Shown here one piece after another: positions 1 to 11,700 of a stretch of DNA of 64,000 bases. The DNA is taken from assembly GCF_004210375.1 (NCBI RefSeq), contig NC_134830.1, positions 12,586,001 to 12,650,000 on the forward strand, given 5' to 3'. Origin of the DNA: Tachypleus tridentatus (taxonomy: Eukaryota > Arthropoda > Merostomata > Xiphosura > Limulidae). The notes under the pieces were generated by a model. The model ran no database searches and was not told the DNA's origin. It worked only from the letters and a program-made list of their open reading frames with translations. The position numbers and the translations under genes are program-made. Numbering within the stretch: the stretch's first letter is position 1; each line of letters starts with the position of its first letter.

Positions 1-2606
1 AAACCGAATATAGTTATCATGTTGATACATGCTTCAAGTGATATACCTGTGAGTTCTGTAATAGATCGTATACTATTTCTCGTTTTCGTCAGCGAAGTTA
101 ATAATGAAACATTCAGTAAGTTTGTTAAATCTGTGGTTCATGTGTTCTTAATGGAATTTTTAAATTGTACACTCAAGGTCTTAAAGTTTTGGGGAGATTT
201 GGAGCTAGTCTAACACCTGGCAGATGTCTTTTAATAAATCATTAGATACGAGGTTGTACATACTGATTATCATACCATTAATTATTGTAAATCTGTAGAG
301 AAACTAGAGAAATTAATGAGGAATAACTGTAATGTGCGGACTAGTTCCTTTAAAAACCTAATTATATTTACTTTATAAATATAGATCCAATATCTTGTCT
401 ACTATCTGGTTGCAGTATTTAAAGATATTTGTCTGAAGTACCACAGGGTGAAGAAAATGTGGTCTGAAGTTTTTATTACATAGGTAACATCCTAATGTAC
501 TTTTAATAAAATAGAATTACCAAGAAAATCTGATACATTTAGTGTCATAGGCACACATGGGCAGGTCTGAAAAATCTGTAATTAAGCCTAGAAAAAAAAA
601 TTTAATTGTGTATGTATATAATTTGTTATAAACAAAAAAAAAAGCTGCTACACTACTAAAAAAATCCACCAAGGTACAGGCTATAATGTAGGATATAAAA
701 TGTACTATTGTAGGCTCTGAAGGTTACTGATGAAGTAGGACCCAAATTATGGTGGGGATACACCTTCTATCAGTCTTAACCTCTGTTTGCCAGTCTCATG
801 TAACGAATAATTAAATGATAAAATAATCAAAGGAATAGAAAGAGAAATTAGGAGAGTGAGATGTGGGTATTCAAGCCCACAACACTCCACAACTATATCA
901 CCCTCTACTGCTTGCAGAGAGTTGTGGGAAGGTGATTGCTAAGATTTAAGTTGTTTATCAGCTTATAAATGACAGGTAGCAAAATGGTTAAGATATATTA
1001 GTAGCAGTGACTCAGTTGGCGTGAGAAATAACTGGGTTTACGCCAAAAATGTCGTTTGCAGGAGAATATTCAATAGATGAAACTTTACGAGAAAGTGAGA
1101 AAAGTATATTTAATTAGTTGTACTCATCATTAGATTAATTGTTAGTTTCACTCTAAATGGGAACTTGCTCTTATTGGAAGTTGATATTAAGTACACTCAC
1201 ATGTTCACGTATAGCTCATCTTATTTTTCGATTGTAACTGTTTTAACAATCTATTCAGTTGTTTGACTTTTGATTAGTTGAAGTCTTTTCTCTTGGTATG
1301 GTTATCACACATTACTAACTTCTTATTAACCACGGTATACTTCAATGCCTATTTATTACATGTCATCTACGTTCAAATATCCTGATGTAATAGAATAGCT
1401 CTAGCTCTAAATGATAATCTGTTCAAATACAGTTTGTTTGTTTTCATTTAAAGGAAGTCCGCAATAAGCATAAAGGGTGGGTGTTTTCTGCGTTTAATAC
1501 GATCAGTTCATCACTTTATGCTAATAAGAACCAAAATCCCTAATTTTGAACATCTTTCAAAGTTTTGGAATTGTTTTATAGACCAGGTTAAGCATTGTTT
1601 TCCAATGTGTGGGGATTTTTAGGTCTTAACATGATTATTAAACTATTGATGTAAGCAACGATTTCAAAAGAAAACATCAACGATTACTGGATTTTCTAAT
1701 TATCAGCTAATTACAAGTTCTCTAAGGATTTAGTTTTAAATCACTTAAAGCATTTCTCAAAATTAGTAGGTTTATTTACAGAGTTAAACTTTATCATCAT
1801 ATTGTACATCTAACTGAAAACACCAGGTTTTTGTAGAAGTGTATTAGAAAGTACCAGGCTTAACATACGCAGTTCCTGGACTTTTGTTTTAATTTTAGGC
1901 ACATTAAGCCACGTTATGTATTTTAGGATGTCACCTGTAAGAGACAGAAGTGATATTAAAACCAAAGTTAATGAACAACAAATGAAAGATGGGGAAGAGA
2001 TTTTAAATAAGAGTACAAACACTCCCTCTAGTGGAACAGCGGTATGTCTGCAGACTTAGAATGCTAGAACCCGGTTTTGATACCTGGTGGGCAGAGCACA
2101 GATAGCCCTTTGTGTAGCTTTGTGGAAAATAACAGACAAAACAATTAGACTACAAAAGGTTATTGCAGAGTCTGGTCTGAAATTTAGAGGAATTAGTAAG
2201 CAAGAAAGAGTTAGGTATTTATGATAGCGTTTGAAGAGAAATACATTATATAACGTATGGCCTGAAGAATTTGAGATTCCTGATTCAGCCGCCAGGAAAA
2301 AGAAGGTTCTGAATTTGTGCAAACTCTATGGATTTTAACAATGTTAATAAATCTAAGCTTCGAAATGCAATACGTGTTGGAAGGAAACTGTTATAAGTCA
2401 CAGTTCTGTATTTTGACCTAAATCCTTAAAATTGATCACGTCGGTTTGGTTTGAATTTTGCGCGAAGTTACACAGAAGCTATTTGTCTTCCTCTTTAGCA
2501 GCGATAGATGAAAAGCAGCACCTACCGCATACTCCTGGGCTACTCTTTTACCAACGAATACTGGGATTAGCCGTCACATTATAACGCCCCAACAACAGAA
2601 AGGGTG
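1..2606. repeat. Segmental duplication copy X1 (matches 61368-64000)
   Basis: This stretch aligns base for base, with scattered substitutions and small indels, to 61368-64000. Its first 460 bp also match 46827-47291. The match includes nested SINE pieces at the same internal positions, so a genomic segment was copied rather than a single transposon inserting several times. No convincing gene is visible. The short ORF at 19-213 recurs in all three copies but has no recognisable domain. Confidence 0.85.
2030..2150 (+). repeat. SINE fragment, second family (tRNA-like head, short tail)
   Basis: The pattern 'cggtatgtctgcagactt', then 'aacccggttttgatacc', then 'gcagagcacagatagccctttgtgtagc' recurs at 3296, 4958, 30232 and 63420. 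The 'gttttgatacc' part sits where a B box would be. The tail shares 'cacagatagccc...ttgtgtagctttgtg' with the main SINE family, so the two are probably related through a common 3' end. Confidence 0.6.
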
Positions 2607-2670
2607 AAATGTTCGATGTGACGGGGATTCGAACCCGCAACCACAAGACCGATCATATCGGACACCGAGA
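2440..2670 (-). repeat. tRNA-derived SINE, diverged copy
   Basis: The reverse strand carries the family's conserved body: 'tgggctactcttttaccaac' followed by 'gccgtcacattataacgccc'. The head is diverged from the usual one. The same copy is present at the same relative place in the duplicate at 63830-64000, so it predates that duplication. Confidence 0.75.
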
Positions 2671-2841
2671 ATAAAACATTCGTGATGAAAAAGCTATCCA
2701 GTTCCTAAAAGTCATTGCCCAACAACCCACTTAAGAAACATCATAGTTACAAACACGTGATACGACGAAAATTCGTAGAAACTCAAAGAAGAGTTGGAAA
2801 ATTTTAGGCACGTCGTCCGTGGTCCGCCGTGGGCAAGAAGA

Positions 2842-3085
2842 ACAGTTTGGTTTTTTTTAATTTCGCGCAAAGCTACTCGAGGGCTATCTGCGCTAGCCGT
2901 CCCTAATATAGTAGTATGAGCCTATATTGAAGGCAACTAGTCACCACCACCCACCGCCAACTCTTGGGCTACTCTATTACCAACGAATAGTGGGATTTAC
3001 CCACTAAGGGTAAATTTTAACGGATTTACCCCACTATTCGTTGGTAAAAGTCGAACGCCTTAACACGCTTGGCCATGCCGGGCTC
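2842..3085 (-). repeat. tRNA-derived SINE with internal fold-back
   Basis: It has a standard 3' tail at the left ('cgcgcaaagctactcgaggg') and the tRNA-like head at the right ('cttggccatgccgggct'). The middle is rearranged. The body segment 'ttaccaacgaatagtggg' (2977-2994) recurs as its exact reverse complement at 3030-3047, replacing the B-box part of the head. Confidence 0.8.
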
Positions 3086-3986
3086 AAGAAGAACAAAACT
3101 GTTCGACATCTCAAACGATGAAATCCAATAAACGAAACAAAACAAAACAAGCTTCATATGATGAATTTTACAAAAGAAATTCTAATTATACTGAAAACAT
3201 AAATTTTAATGCATCGAATTTATTTCGTATCTCTACACTAATACAAATTGCTTTTGAAATGCATTTGATGAGTTTAAGACGAGATATGCCCGTCAGTGAC
3301 TCAACGGTATGTCTGCGAACTTACGACAACAGAAACCGGGTTTCGATGCCCGTGGTGAGCACAGCACAGAAATATCAGAGCTCCGTGCAATTGAAAACGA
3401 GGATTTTTTTATATCTAGTACTGATAAAGCTAATGTTTTAAGAAGGTTCTTCAATACTATTCTTAAAGTACTTAAAATAATCTATGCTATTCTAAAGAAT
3501 CAAATATTTATATTTCTGATCTTAATGATATTGAACCCAGTGAGGAATGATCTACATGATAACGAAAGAGTTAAGGGACCACTACTTTTGCAAAAACTTT
3601 ACGTCAAATATAATAAAGACAGATTTTCACAGGAAATCAGGTTTACGTTTGTTTTCTCTTGTTTTCCACCATCAAAATCAACATCATAATTCTTTGAAAT
3701 AAAGCAAAACATAAAAAACAAAAATGCTGGTCTTTAAATTAGGCTTCTGATTGCAAACTGGATCGATGGTATATGTAGTGCTGCTTTGCAGTATGCTACG
3801 TTGTAAGATAATGTTGTATGAAACAGTTACGATATCATATTTCTGTACATACGGTTCTGTTTCTAGCTTGTTATAATGTAGTGACATCTTTGAATATATG
3901 ATATTCAACACATTCTAAAATTACTAAATACTTACACCCCTATTACTTAACGGTAAGTATGATGTTTTTTACTAACGCTAAAAGTT
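3086..3986. other. Intergenic stretch without a recognisable gene
   Basis: A second-family SINE fragment sits at about 3296-3372 ('cggtatgtctgcgaactt' and 'gggtttcgatgcccgtgg'). The overlapping ORFs here (3118-3441 and 3309-3689) run through this repeat and show no domain. I see nothing else. Confidence 0.5.
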
Positions 3987-4262
3987 TGTTTGTTTACTTT
4001 TGCATTTCGCACAAAGCTACTCAGGGGCTATCTGTGTTAGCCGTCCCTAATTTAGCAGTGTAAGACAAGAGGGAAGGCAGCTAGTCATCACCACCCACCA
4101 CCAACTCTTGGGCTACTCTTTTACCAACGAATAGTGGGACTGACCGAAAATTATAATGTCCCAACGGCTCAAAGGGCGAACATGTTTGGCGCAACGGGGA
4201 TGCAAACCCGCGACCCTCAGATTACGAGTCGCACGCCTGAACACGCTTGGCCATGCCGGGCT
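3987..4262 (-). repeat. tRNA-derived SINE, near full length
   Basis: On the reverse strand it reads from the tRNA-like head 'agcccggcatggccaagcgt' through the body to the 3' tail 'gctttgtgcgaaatgc'. The B-box-like sequence and the anticodon-arm sequence 'gactcgtaatctgagg' are intact. Confidence 0.88.
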
Positions 4263-4646
4263 TCTAATCGTTTAGTGCTGAAACGTTGATGACAGAAACT
4301 AGTATGTTGCTGTAAGAGTAGTGAATCAAAGAATAAATTAAGCTGTCTATCACCTTTCTTTTTAGCTTCACTCAACTTCACGTTTCGGAAGAGAATTTAA
4401 ACATTTAAAACAATCTGTTTGTCTGCGAAATAATGTTATTCAAACACCTAAATTAATTTAGAGTAGTGGGAAGGTCTACAATATTCGATCTAAATCAAAC
4501 AAACTGCATGCATTCCACCCCAATAGTCATAGTACATGAGGTTCAAGTTATTTATTTTTTTTATCTTTCCAGCATCACTAATGACGTGTATTTTAGAAAA
4601 CATGAAAGTAGCGAATCGAAAAATACATTGGGATCTACTTCATCAC

Positions 4647-4912
4647 TGGCATGGCCGAGCGCGTAGGGCGTGCGACTTGTAATCAAGTGTCGCGGGTTCG
4701 CGCCCGCGTCGCGCTAAACGCCTTCCAGCCGTGCGGGCGTTATAATGTGACGGTCAATACCACTATTCGTTGATAAAAGAGTAGCCCAAGGGTTGGCGGT
4801 GGGTGGTGATGACGAGCTGCCTTCCTCTAGTCTTACACTGCAAAATTAGGGACTGCTAGCACAGATAGCCCTCGAGAAGCTCTGTGCGAAATTCCAAAAA
4901 AAACAAAAAACT
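4647..4912 (+). repeat. tRNA-derived SINE, near full length
   Basis: It starts with 'ggcatggccgagcgcgtag' (A-box-like) and 'gcgggttcgcgcccgcg' (B-box-like). It then has the family body and ends 'gctctgtgcgaaattcc' followed by an A-rich tail. Confidence 0.88.
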
Positions 4913-4957
4913 TCAATATTGTAATTTAAGCGTGAGTAATTTAAACTGATAAAAGCC

Positions 4958-5068
4958 CTGAGTGTCTCAGTGGTATGTTTGTGGACTTACAACGCTAAAA
5001 CCGCGTTTCAATACCCGCGATGAGCAGAGCACAGACAGCCGATTGTGTAACTTTGTGCTTATTTCAAA
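4958..5068 (+). repeat. SINE copy, second family
   Basis: It reads 'ctcagtggtatgtttgtgg', 'accgcgtttcaatacccgcg', 'gagcagagcacagacagcc' and 'tttgtgcttatttcaaaac'. This is the clearest copy of this short family in the window. Confidence 0.65.
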
Positions 5069-5419
5069 ACAACAATGTGTGTGTTTTCGTATAGGAAAGC
5101 CACAAGGGCTATCTGCTCAGCCCACCGAGGGCTGATTCAACAAGCTATTGTTGATTCATTTTTTCTAATTACTTGTTATTTAGGTTTTATTGCATGTAAC
5201 GTAACTATATTTTATTTGAATTAATTTTAGTAAAATTAATTTAAAAATATCATGGTTATAAGAATTATAAAAAAGGTGTTTAAAAGCAGATTACTTAATC
5301 ATTTGTTAATTTTAAAAAGTATATAAATTTTTCTTTTAGATTTAGTAAAATATTGGGAGTTCCTAGCTACATTTGTTTGGCTACAACACTTATCGTATTG
5401 TTATATTTTATAATATGCG

Positions 5420-5432
5420 GTTGCTTAGCAAC
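5420..5432 (+). promoter_or_regulatory. X-box-like RFX binding site upstream of the PACT-domain gene
   Basis: The sequence is GTTGCTTAGCAAC: two inverted half sites GTTGC and GCAAC separated by 3 bp, the spacing of the known RFX consensus (GTTGC-N3-GCAAC). It lies 239 bp upstream of the ATG at 5671. RFX factors control ciliary and centriolar genes in many animals, so the position fits a centrosomal gene. The motif is seen directly; its function here is inferred. Confidence 0.6.
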
Positions 5433-5670
5433 ATAGAACGTTTATAACGGCTTTGATGAATGTGATTTAAATGTGACTGCTCGCTCGTGATAATTTCCAG
5501 AAAATCAAAAAAATATTAGTTTCAGTTTAAAAGAAAAAAGAAAACTGTTGATCATATTACAAACATTACCATCCTTCGCACGTTTTTAATAAATCAAAAG
5601 TTTTACTGAGCCTATTATTTTGTAATATATTGAGCTTTAAATTTACACCATTCCAGAAATTAGGCTTAAC

Positions 5671-5751
5671 ATGGCTCATGTCATTATTAAACGCCAAACT
5701 AACCAGCTAACGAGATGGCTTGTTCCAAAAGGTTATAGTGAACATTCTAAC
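5671..5751 (+). CDS. PACT-domain gene, exon 1 (start codon)
   Basis: The ATG opens 27 codons beginning MAHVIIKRQTNQLTRW and ends at a perfect donor, C|GTAAGT, in phase 0. An in-frame TAA lies just upstream, so this is the first possible Met in the frame. I do not recognise the peptide. The exon is assigned from the donor, the matching phase to exon 2 and the X-box upstream. It could instead be an alternative first exon of a longer gene. Confidence 0.55.
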
Positions 5752-8700
5752 GTAAGTGTGTGTGATTCACAAAATTATGTCTGATTTATATTAATTTCAA
5801 AAGAAGTAGCCAACATGCTTGACCATTCCATATTTTGCCATAAACTATAACAGTTTCGTTGTTTTGAATTTCGCACAAAGCTACTCGAGGGCTATCCGTG
5901 CTAGCTGTCCCTAATTTAGCAGTATAAGACTAGAGGGAGGGTAGCTAGTCATTACCACCCATCGCCAACTCTTGGGCTACTCTTTTACCAACGAATAGTG
6001 GGATTGACTGTCACATTATAACGCCCCCACGGCTGAAAGGGCGAGGATGTTTGGCGCGACGGGGATTCAAACGCGCGACCCTCAGATTACGAGTCGCATG
6101 CCTCAATGCGCTTGGCCATTACAGGCCCCAACAATAATAGTATAAATTAGTGAATGTTTTTTATATATAATTTTTATTTATGGAAAAGAAATGTTTCCCA
6201 AACTTCTTCTTGACCATGTTCTGTCTTTGTTGCAATAGTAAATTTTTTTTAGATGATTGTGTTGATGATTTAAATTTTAACTGATATTCAACTTGTATAT
6301 ATATATATATGTAAAGAAATTTAATTAATATTTTTTGGAACTTTAAAGGGAGCATAGAATTCTGACTGTGGCTGAAAATCTAATGACAGTGTTATATACT
6401 CATAGAATTCAACAAGATTTTAAAATATATGACTTTTGCCATTGGCTCATAGCAATCTCTGACATTTGGTCTAGAATTAAGAATAATATATGTATACTAT
6501 AAGTGTTTCCATTGTTTAATTTTCAGGCTACAGACCCCAGAGGAGAGAATACATCTCTCTCTCGTTATGCCAAGATGTATTTGAGAGAAAAAGATGAGGG
6601 AATTGATAAATTACGTGAACAAATACACCAGTTGAGAGAAGAATTTGCAGAAATGAAGCCCAATGTGGTTCAAAGTGCTAACATGGTGTGATTCGAGAAT
6701 TTTTTTTTTTGTCATTGGTGTAACTTTAGACTTGTAGCACACATTCTTTAATTTGTATCAGTATATAGATCTTTGTACAATACAAGATCATACTTTCATC
6801 TAGCTTTTACTGAAAATCAGTTAAAATGCATTTTAACCTTACTACAGTGCATTGACATGTTTGTTTGAACTGTGTTTGCCTTTTGTTATTGTTTTAATGA
6901 AACAGACAACAGCAGCTAGATACATAATATGCTATAATTTGTTATGAGTAATCTGCACTAAGTGTGCATGTAAAAGTCATTTATTGGAGTTCAAGGTGAT
7001 TACAAAGAAAGTGTCACAGTTCAGCACATATTTCACAAATAGCATGGTATTGGGAGTTGAAATTATATAGGGTTATAATGAGTATTACGTGGAAGTAAGT
7101 GTCATGTTGTCACCAGAGGTTCCACTTTGATTTATTTCTAATTGGTATAAATGGCTCTTTTGATTGCAGTGCAGTTCATTTAACCAACATTAAACTGACA
7201 AGTTTGCAGACAGGTAAGCTAGTAATGCATGATACCATAGGGTACAGCATTAAAGCAGCACTCAGAGAATGGTAGAGTGTATAACATCCATAGAGGGCTT
7301 TACTCCAGTCTTGTTGTGTATAATTACAAAAGAAATATAAGGAGACAGGTTGGACTTGTTATAACCCATATGGGGAGAAGTTATGAACACCTAGTTAAGT
7401 GAAGTTATCAGAGATCAGAAAAAGTAACATCACATTCATTGCTTCACCCATATTACATATGGATTAGTTTCTAACCAGATAATACAGTTGGATGTGTTGA
7501 CAATTTCAGAATGAGTGAAATGTGCTTCATCAGCCAACACAACATTGGCAAAAAAATGCTTAACAACTTCCAGTCTTTTGTGTAATTAAAAAATGGTTAA
7601 ATTCATTTTTTGAAAATCTTTAAACATGATACAGCATGTCCGGATTTGGCATTTTCAGCTGTTTGTGGGGCTCTCCAGTTAACTTTGAAAATGTTTCCTG
7701 TTAACAAAATACATATTTTTCATAGCATACTGTACACTATTTTTATGATACTCACAAAGTGCTGATATACATGTTTCTTATATTTTTTGCATTATAAGAT
7801 CAAAGAGTTACAAGGAACTTTAGAAGATAAACAAAGTTATCTACTAAAGAAGGACAGAGTAATGGCTAAAAAAGAAGTGGAATTGAAAGACCATCAGAAA
7901 AGTTATGAATCATATCAACACAAAATTTTCCAGCTTAGTGCCCAAATAATTCAAAAGGATGGTGACCTTGCAGAGATGAAAAAAGGAGAATGCCCAGCTT
8001 CAAATTCAAATCAACACTCTCCTTGAAGAAGTAGAATGTATGAGAAACTCCCAGGTACATTTTGTTATCTTTACTGCAGTTTTCACTGTATTTCTGTATG
8101 ACCTATTGTGAAATTAATAATCTAATAATACAGGTGTTTAGGAATTTCAACTTTTATGTAAAAAATCAGTACATGATTATGAGAGATGGTTTACATATAT
8201 ACATCTTTAGTATTTTAGAAGGAATTTGTTATGATATCATGACGATGTAATATCTAGAAGTTCATGAAAGTTAAGGCAACCTTGAAATCTAGACGTTTCT
8301 TGTATTTTATAGAAATAAGAGTACTGTATAAGTGTCAGATTGAATGAGTTATTACTGAGATATTCAGTTCAATGTCAGTCAGTATTATTTACTTTTTTTT
8401 ATATTAAACAAAATTTGTCATAAGAAAGAAAATTGTATGTGTCAATCTTGTTGGTAAGTTTCATAAATTTGATACATGGAACATTTAAGTAACTTCATAA
8501 TCAAAATTTCCAGCTATTTCAAATCATAATATATAATGTATATAGCATAATAAATTAGACTCATCTTAGATAAATTATGACATGTAACATAATATGGATG
8601 CTTGTCTAGGAACTGAATCAGAGACAATATTTGTTCTAAATTAAAATAAAAATCCTAATTCAATTTATATTTATTAGTGCCAACAAGATTATATCATGTC

Positions 8701-11700
8701 CGATTATCAAGGTTTTCTTGAATCACCCTTCTTCGAACAATGAGAAAACATAACAAAAGATAATTGCTTGAAATTACCAAAATCAGAGAATTAGAAGTTA
8801 AAATACCATGAGAAAAAATGAACTAAAAAGCATATTGTTGAAATATTAGTCTGATGATATTTTGTTTGGGGAAGCATCAGACGAATACCCTGGTGTCTGA
8901 AAATGAAGTTGAAAAATGCTTCCAATGTTTTTACAACATTGCCCAAGCCATGGAATAACCCACCAAAAAGTGATCATTATTGTTACAGAGTGTTTTGACT
9001 GGTAAAGCACAAGAAGCATATGCCACTCCACAAGATTGCACTAATTATGATAAGATTAAAGAAGCTATTCTCAAAGCATACAAGTTAGTAAAGGAGCTTG
9101 TTGTCAAAAGTTGAAGTTACCACAAGCAAGATAATCAAACCTCTGTGGAGTTTGCCCATGAAAAGATAATTATTTTGATTGATGATGTAATATTGTGCAT
9201 TTTGGCAACAAAGTTTTAGAAATTAAGACAACTATGTTTAATTGCAGAATTTAAATGCTGTACTAGTGATGACCTGAAAACTTACTTTAATGAAAAGAAA
9301 GTTGAAACACTATAAGAAGCAGCTGCTCTTTCCAGTGATTACACTTATACACATAATACCAGTTTTCATGAAAAGAAGTTCCTTCCAGCTCAGTAAAAAC
9401 CTGTACCTCTTCAATTCACTAAGGTTGAGAATTTTAAAACAAATTCCAACTTCTCTAATTCAAATTCTTCAGACACACAGAATCATCAAGGTCTCTCTGC
9501 CATTTCTGTAAAAATCCTGTCATGTTTGATTTTGGCAGTTTGAAAAATAAAAATGAAAAGAAAGCAGCATTCAGTATGTTCACGTCCATGTATTGATATG
9601 GTTTCTCCAGATCACCTGATGTTGTTGATTTGGTCACTAACAGAAAGGCTTATGTAGTTATGGAGAAATATAAGTGTTTTGTGTCTGTTGGTTCTGTGTA
9701 TTTGGCATAGGATACTGCTAATCTTATACCCACATGTATTTTAAATGATACTGGAGTTACTCAGTCATTATTCTTAGAGGGTGTATTGGCTTTAAATTTG
9801 AGTTTTGCCACTGGTGAGTCTGTTATTGCTCAGGGTATTGAGGTTGGCTTTGTTGATGTTCCTTTTATAACATTTATTAGCATCAGACCTAGTTTCAGGA
9901 CCATTTGTTGATGGAGTAAAACCTACTCTCCCAATTTAGGGTGTATCACTATTGTTGGAAAAAGATTTGGCTGGGGGAAGAGTTGTTGCCAAATTCAAAA
10001 TGGTTATCTAGCTGAAAAACAGTGATCAATTAATTATCAGTGGGACAATTACTTAATGAATGACAGTGAAAAACATAAGAGATCTGGTTCACCTGTGAAG
10101 CTCAGCTGGAAGTAAACTTGTCGTTGAGCAAGAAAAGGATCCAAAGTTCAAATCACTATTTAAACGTGCACCCCGAAAGAATCAACTGGAGAAAGTTCCG
10201 TATGGTTACTTCTTATGTATATGTATATCAAATATTTTAGTTAAAAAATTGTGTAATATCAATTTTTAATTCTCTAAAAGAAGGATATGTAATGGATTTA
10301 CCATTACACATTTATTTTAAAACCTGTGTTTGTTTCAGTTTGATGCATGTGATGTATATTGTGCAAGTCTTGCTTCTCCTATAAATTTGTAGAAGATTCT
10401 CAAGAGCAAGAATCAACAATACATGTTTTATTATAGTACTAGTGTGTCTTGGAATGTTGTTGAATGTTCTAGAATCTTGCCTAATTGGTATAAATGCCAG
10501 CTGAGACACAGTAATAGAATATTATTGGCCAGCTGTAGTCAGTATGCTATGAGATTCAGAAGTTATAATTGCCATTGACACTTATTAATTGGAAAACTAC
10601 AGAATGTGGTCAAGAACATTTATAGACTTTGAACATTATGAACCATTCAACTTCAGAGAATTAACTTTGAGGTTAGTATTTCTATGAAGACAATAGATAT
10701 CTCTGTTGTCTTCCTTTGTGAAAGGAAAGCTTGTAAACTGCTTTAGGCCAAACAAGTAAAGAGCTAGCGAGCATTTTCATCAAGTGAAGTTTATTTGTCC
10801 ATCAACATAAAAGTAATTTGTCCTTCATGGTCTTAGACTGTCGATAAACTATTCAATTCCAGACCAGATAAAAGACTGAATATTGTTTGCGAGTTTGTAA
10901 ACTTTTGTAATAATCATTATTTTAAATTGTATTGTTTTTTGTGTATAAATATATATTTGTGTTAAGAAGGAAAATTTTGTGTATCAATGTTGTTGGCAAG
11001 TATAATAAATTTGATACATATTAACATTTTATTGACTACTTCTAAGTTAAAATTTCCAGCATATTTTTAAAATTGTAATATGCAACATACATAACATAAT
11101 AAATTGGAAACTCTTCCAGGATAAATAATAATATGTAACAGGAGAACTCCAATGACTCAACTGTGAGAAACAATAAGGGATAAGAAGTCATTTCATTATT
11201 ATTTGATGGAGAAAGTAATTTATATAGACTTACAGTATGAAAACAACATACAAAAGTTTTATTAATATGTTCTTGTACAGAAGAAGTGTAATTAGTTTTA
11301 AGTCTTAGTAACATATTAAAGTAGTTTTATTTTAGGATTTTTTAAAGGTTGTATCCAAGTGTTTATGGTGCTAATCCCTCTCCTTATTTGTTACTCATGG
11401 TCAGTGTTAGCTAGTGCAGGTATATCTGCTTCTCTTTTATGTTATAGATAGAATCTTCACAAAAGTTTCTCAGGTTCATGCACAAGGGTCAGATGCTGCA
11501 GTTCAGGTCTCTGGCATTTGGTTTTGCATCAGCACCTTATGTCTTCTGCAAAGTTGTTTGAGCATTTTCTCATCACCTGCATTCCTTGGGGCTGTGCACA
11601 CATCATTATATGGACAACTGGCTCCATCCCTTCAATTAGCTTAAAACACTCTCACATTCTCCTTTCAGATGCCACAGAAGCAGGCTTCTTTATTAGACTG

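Noticed and set aside
1810..2322. Reverse ORFs in the first segment
   Set aside because: Overlap SINE sequence, are not preserved in the duplicate at 63180-63700, and have no recognisable domain.
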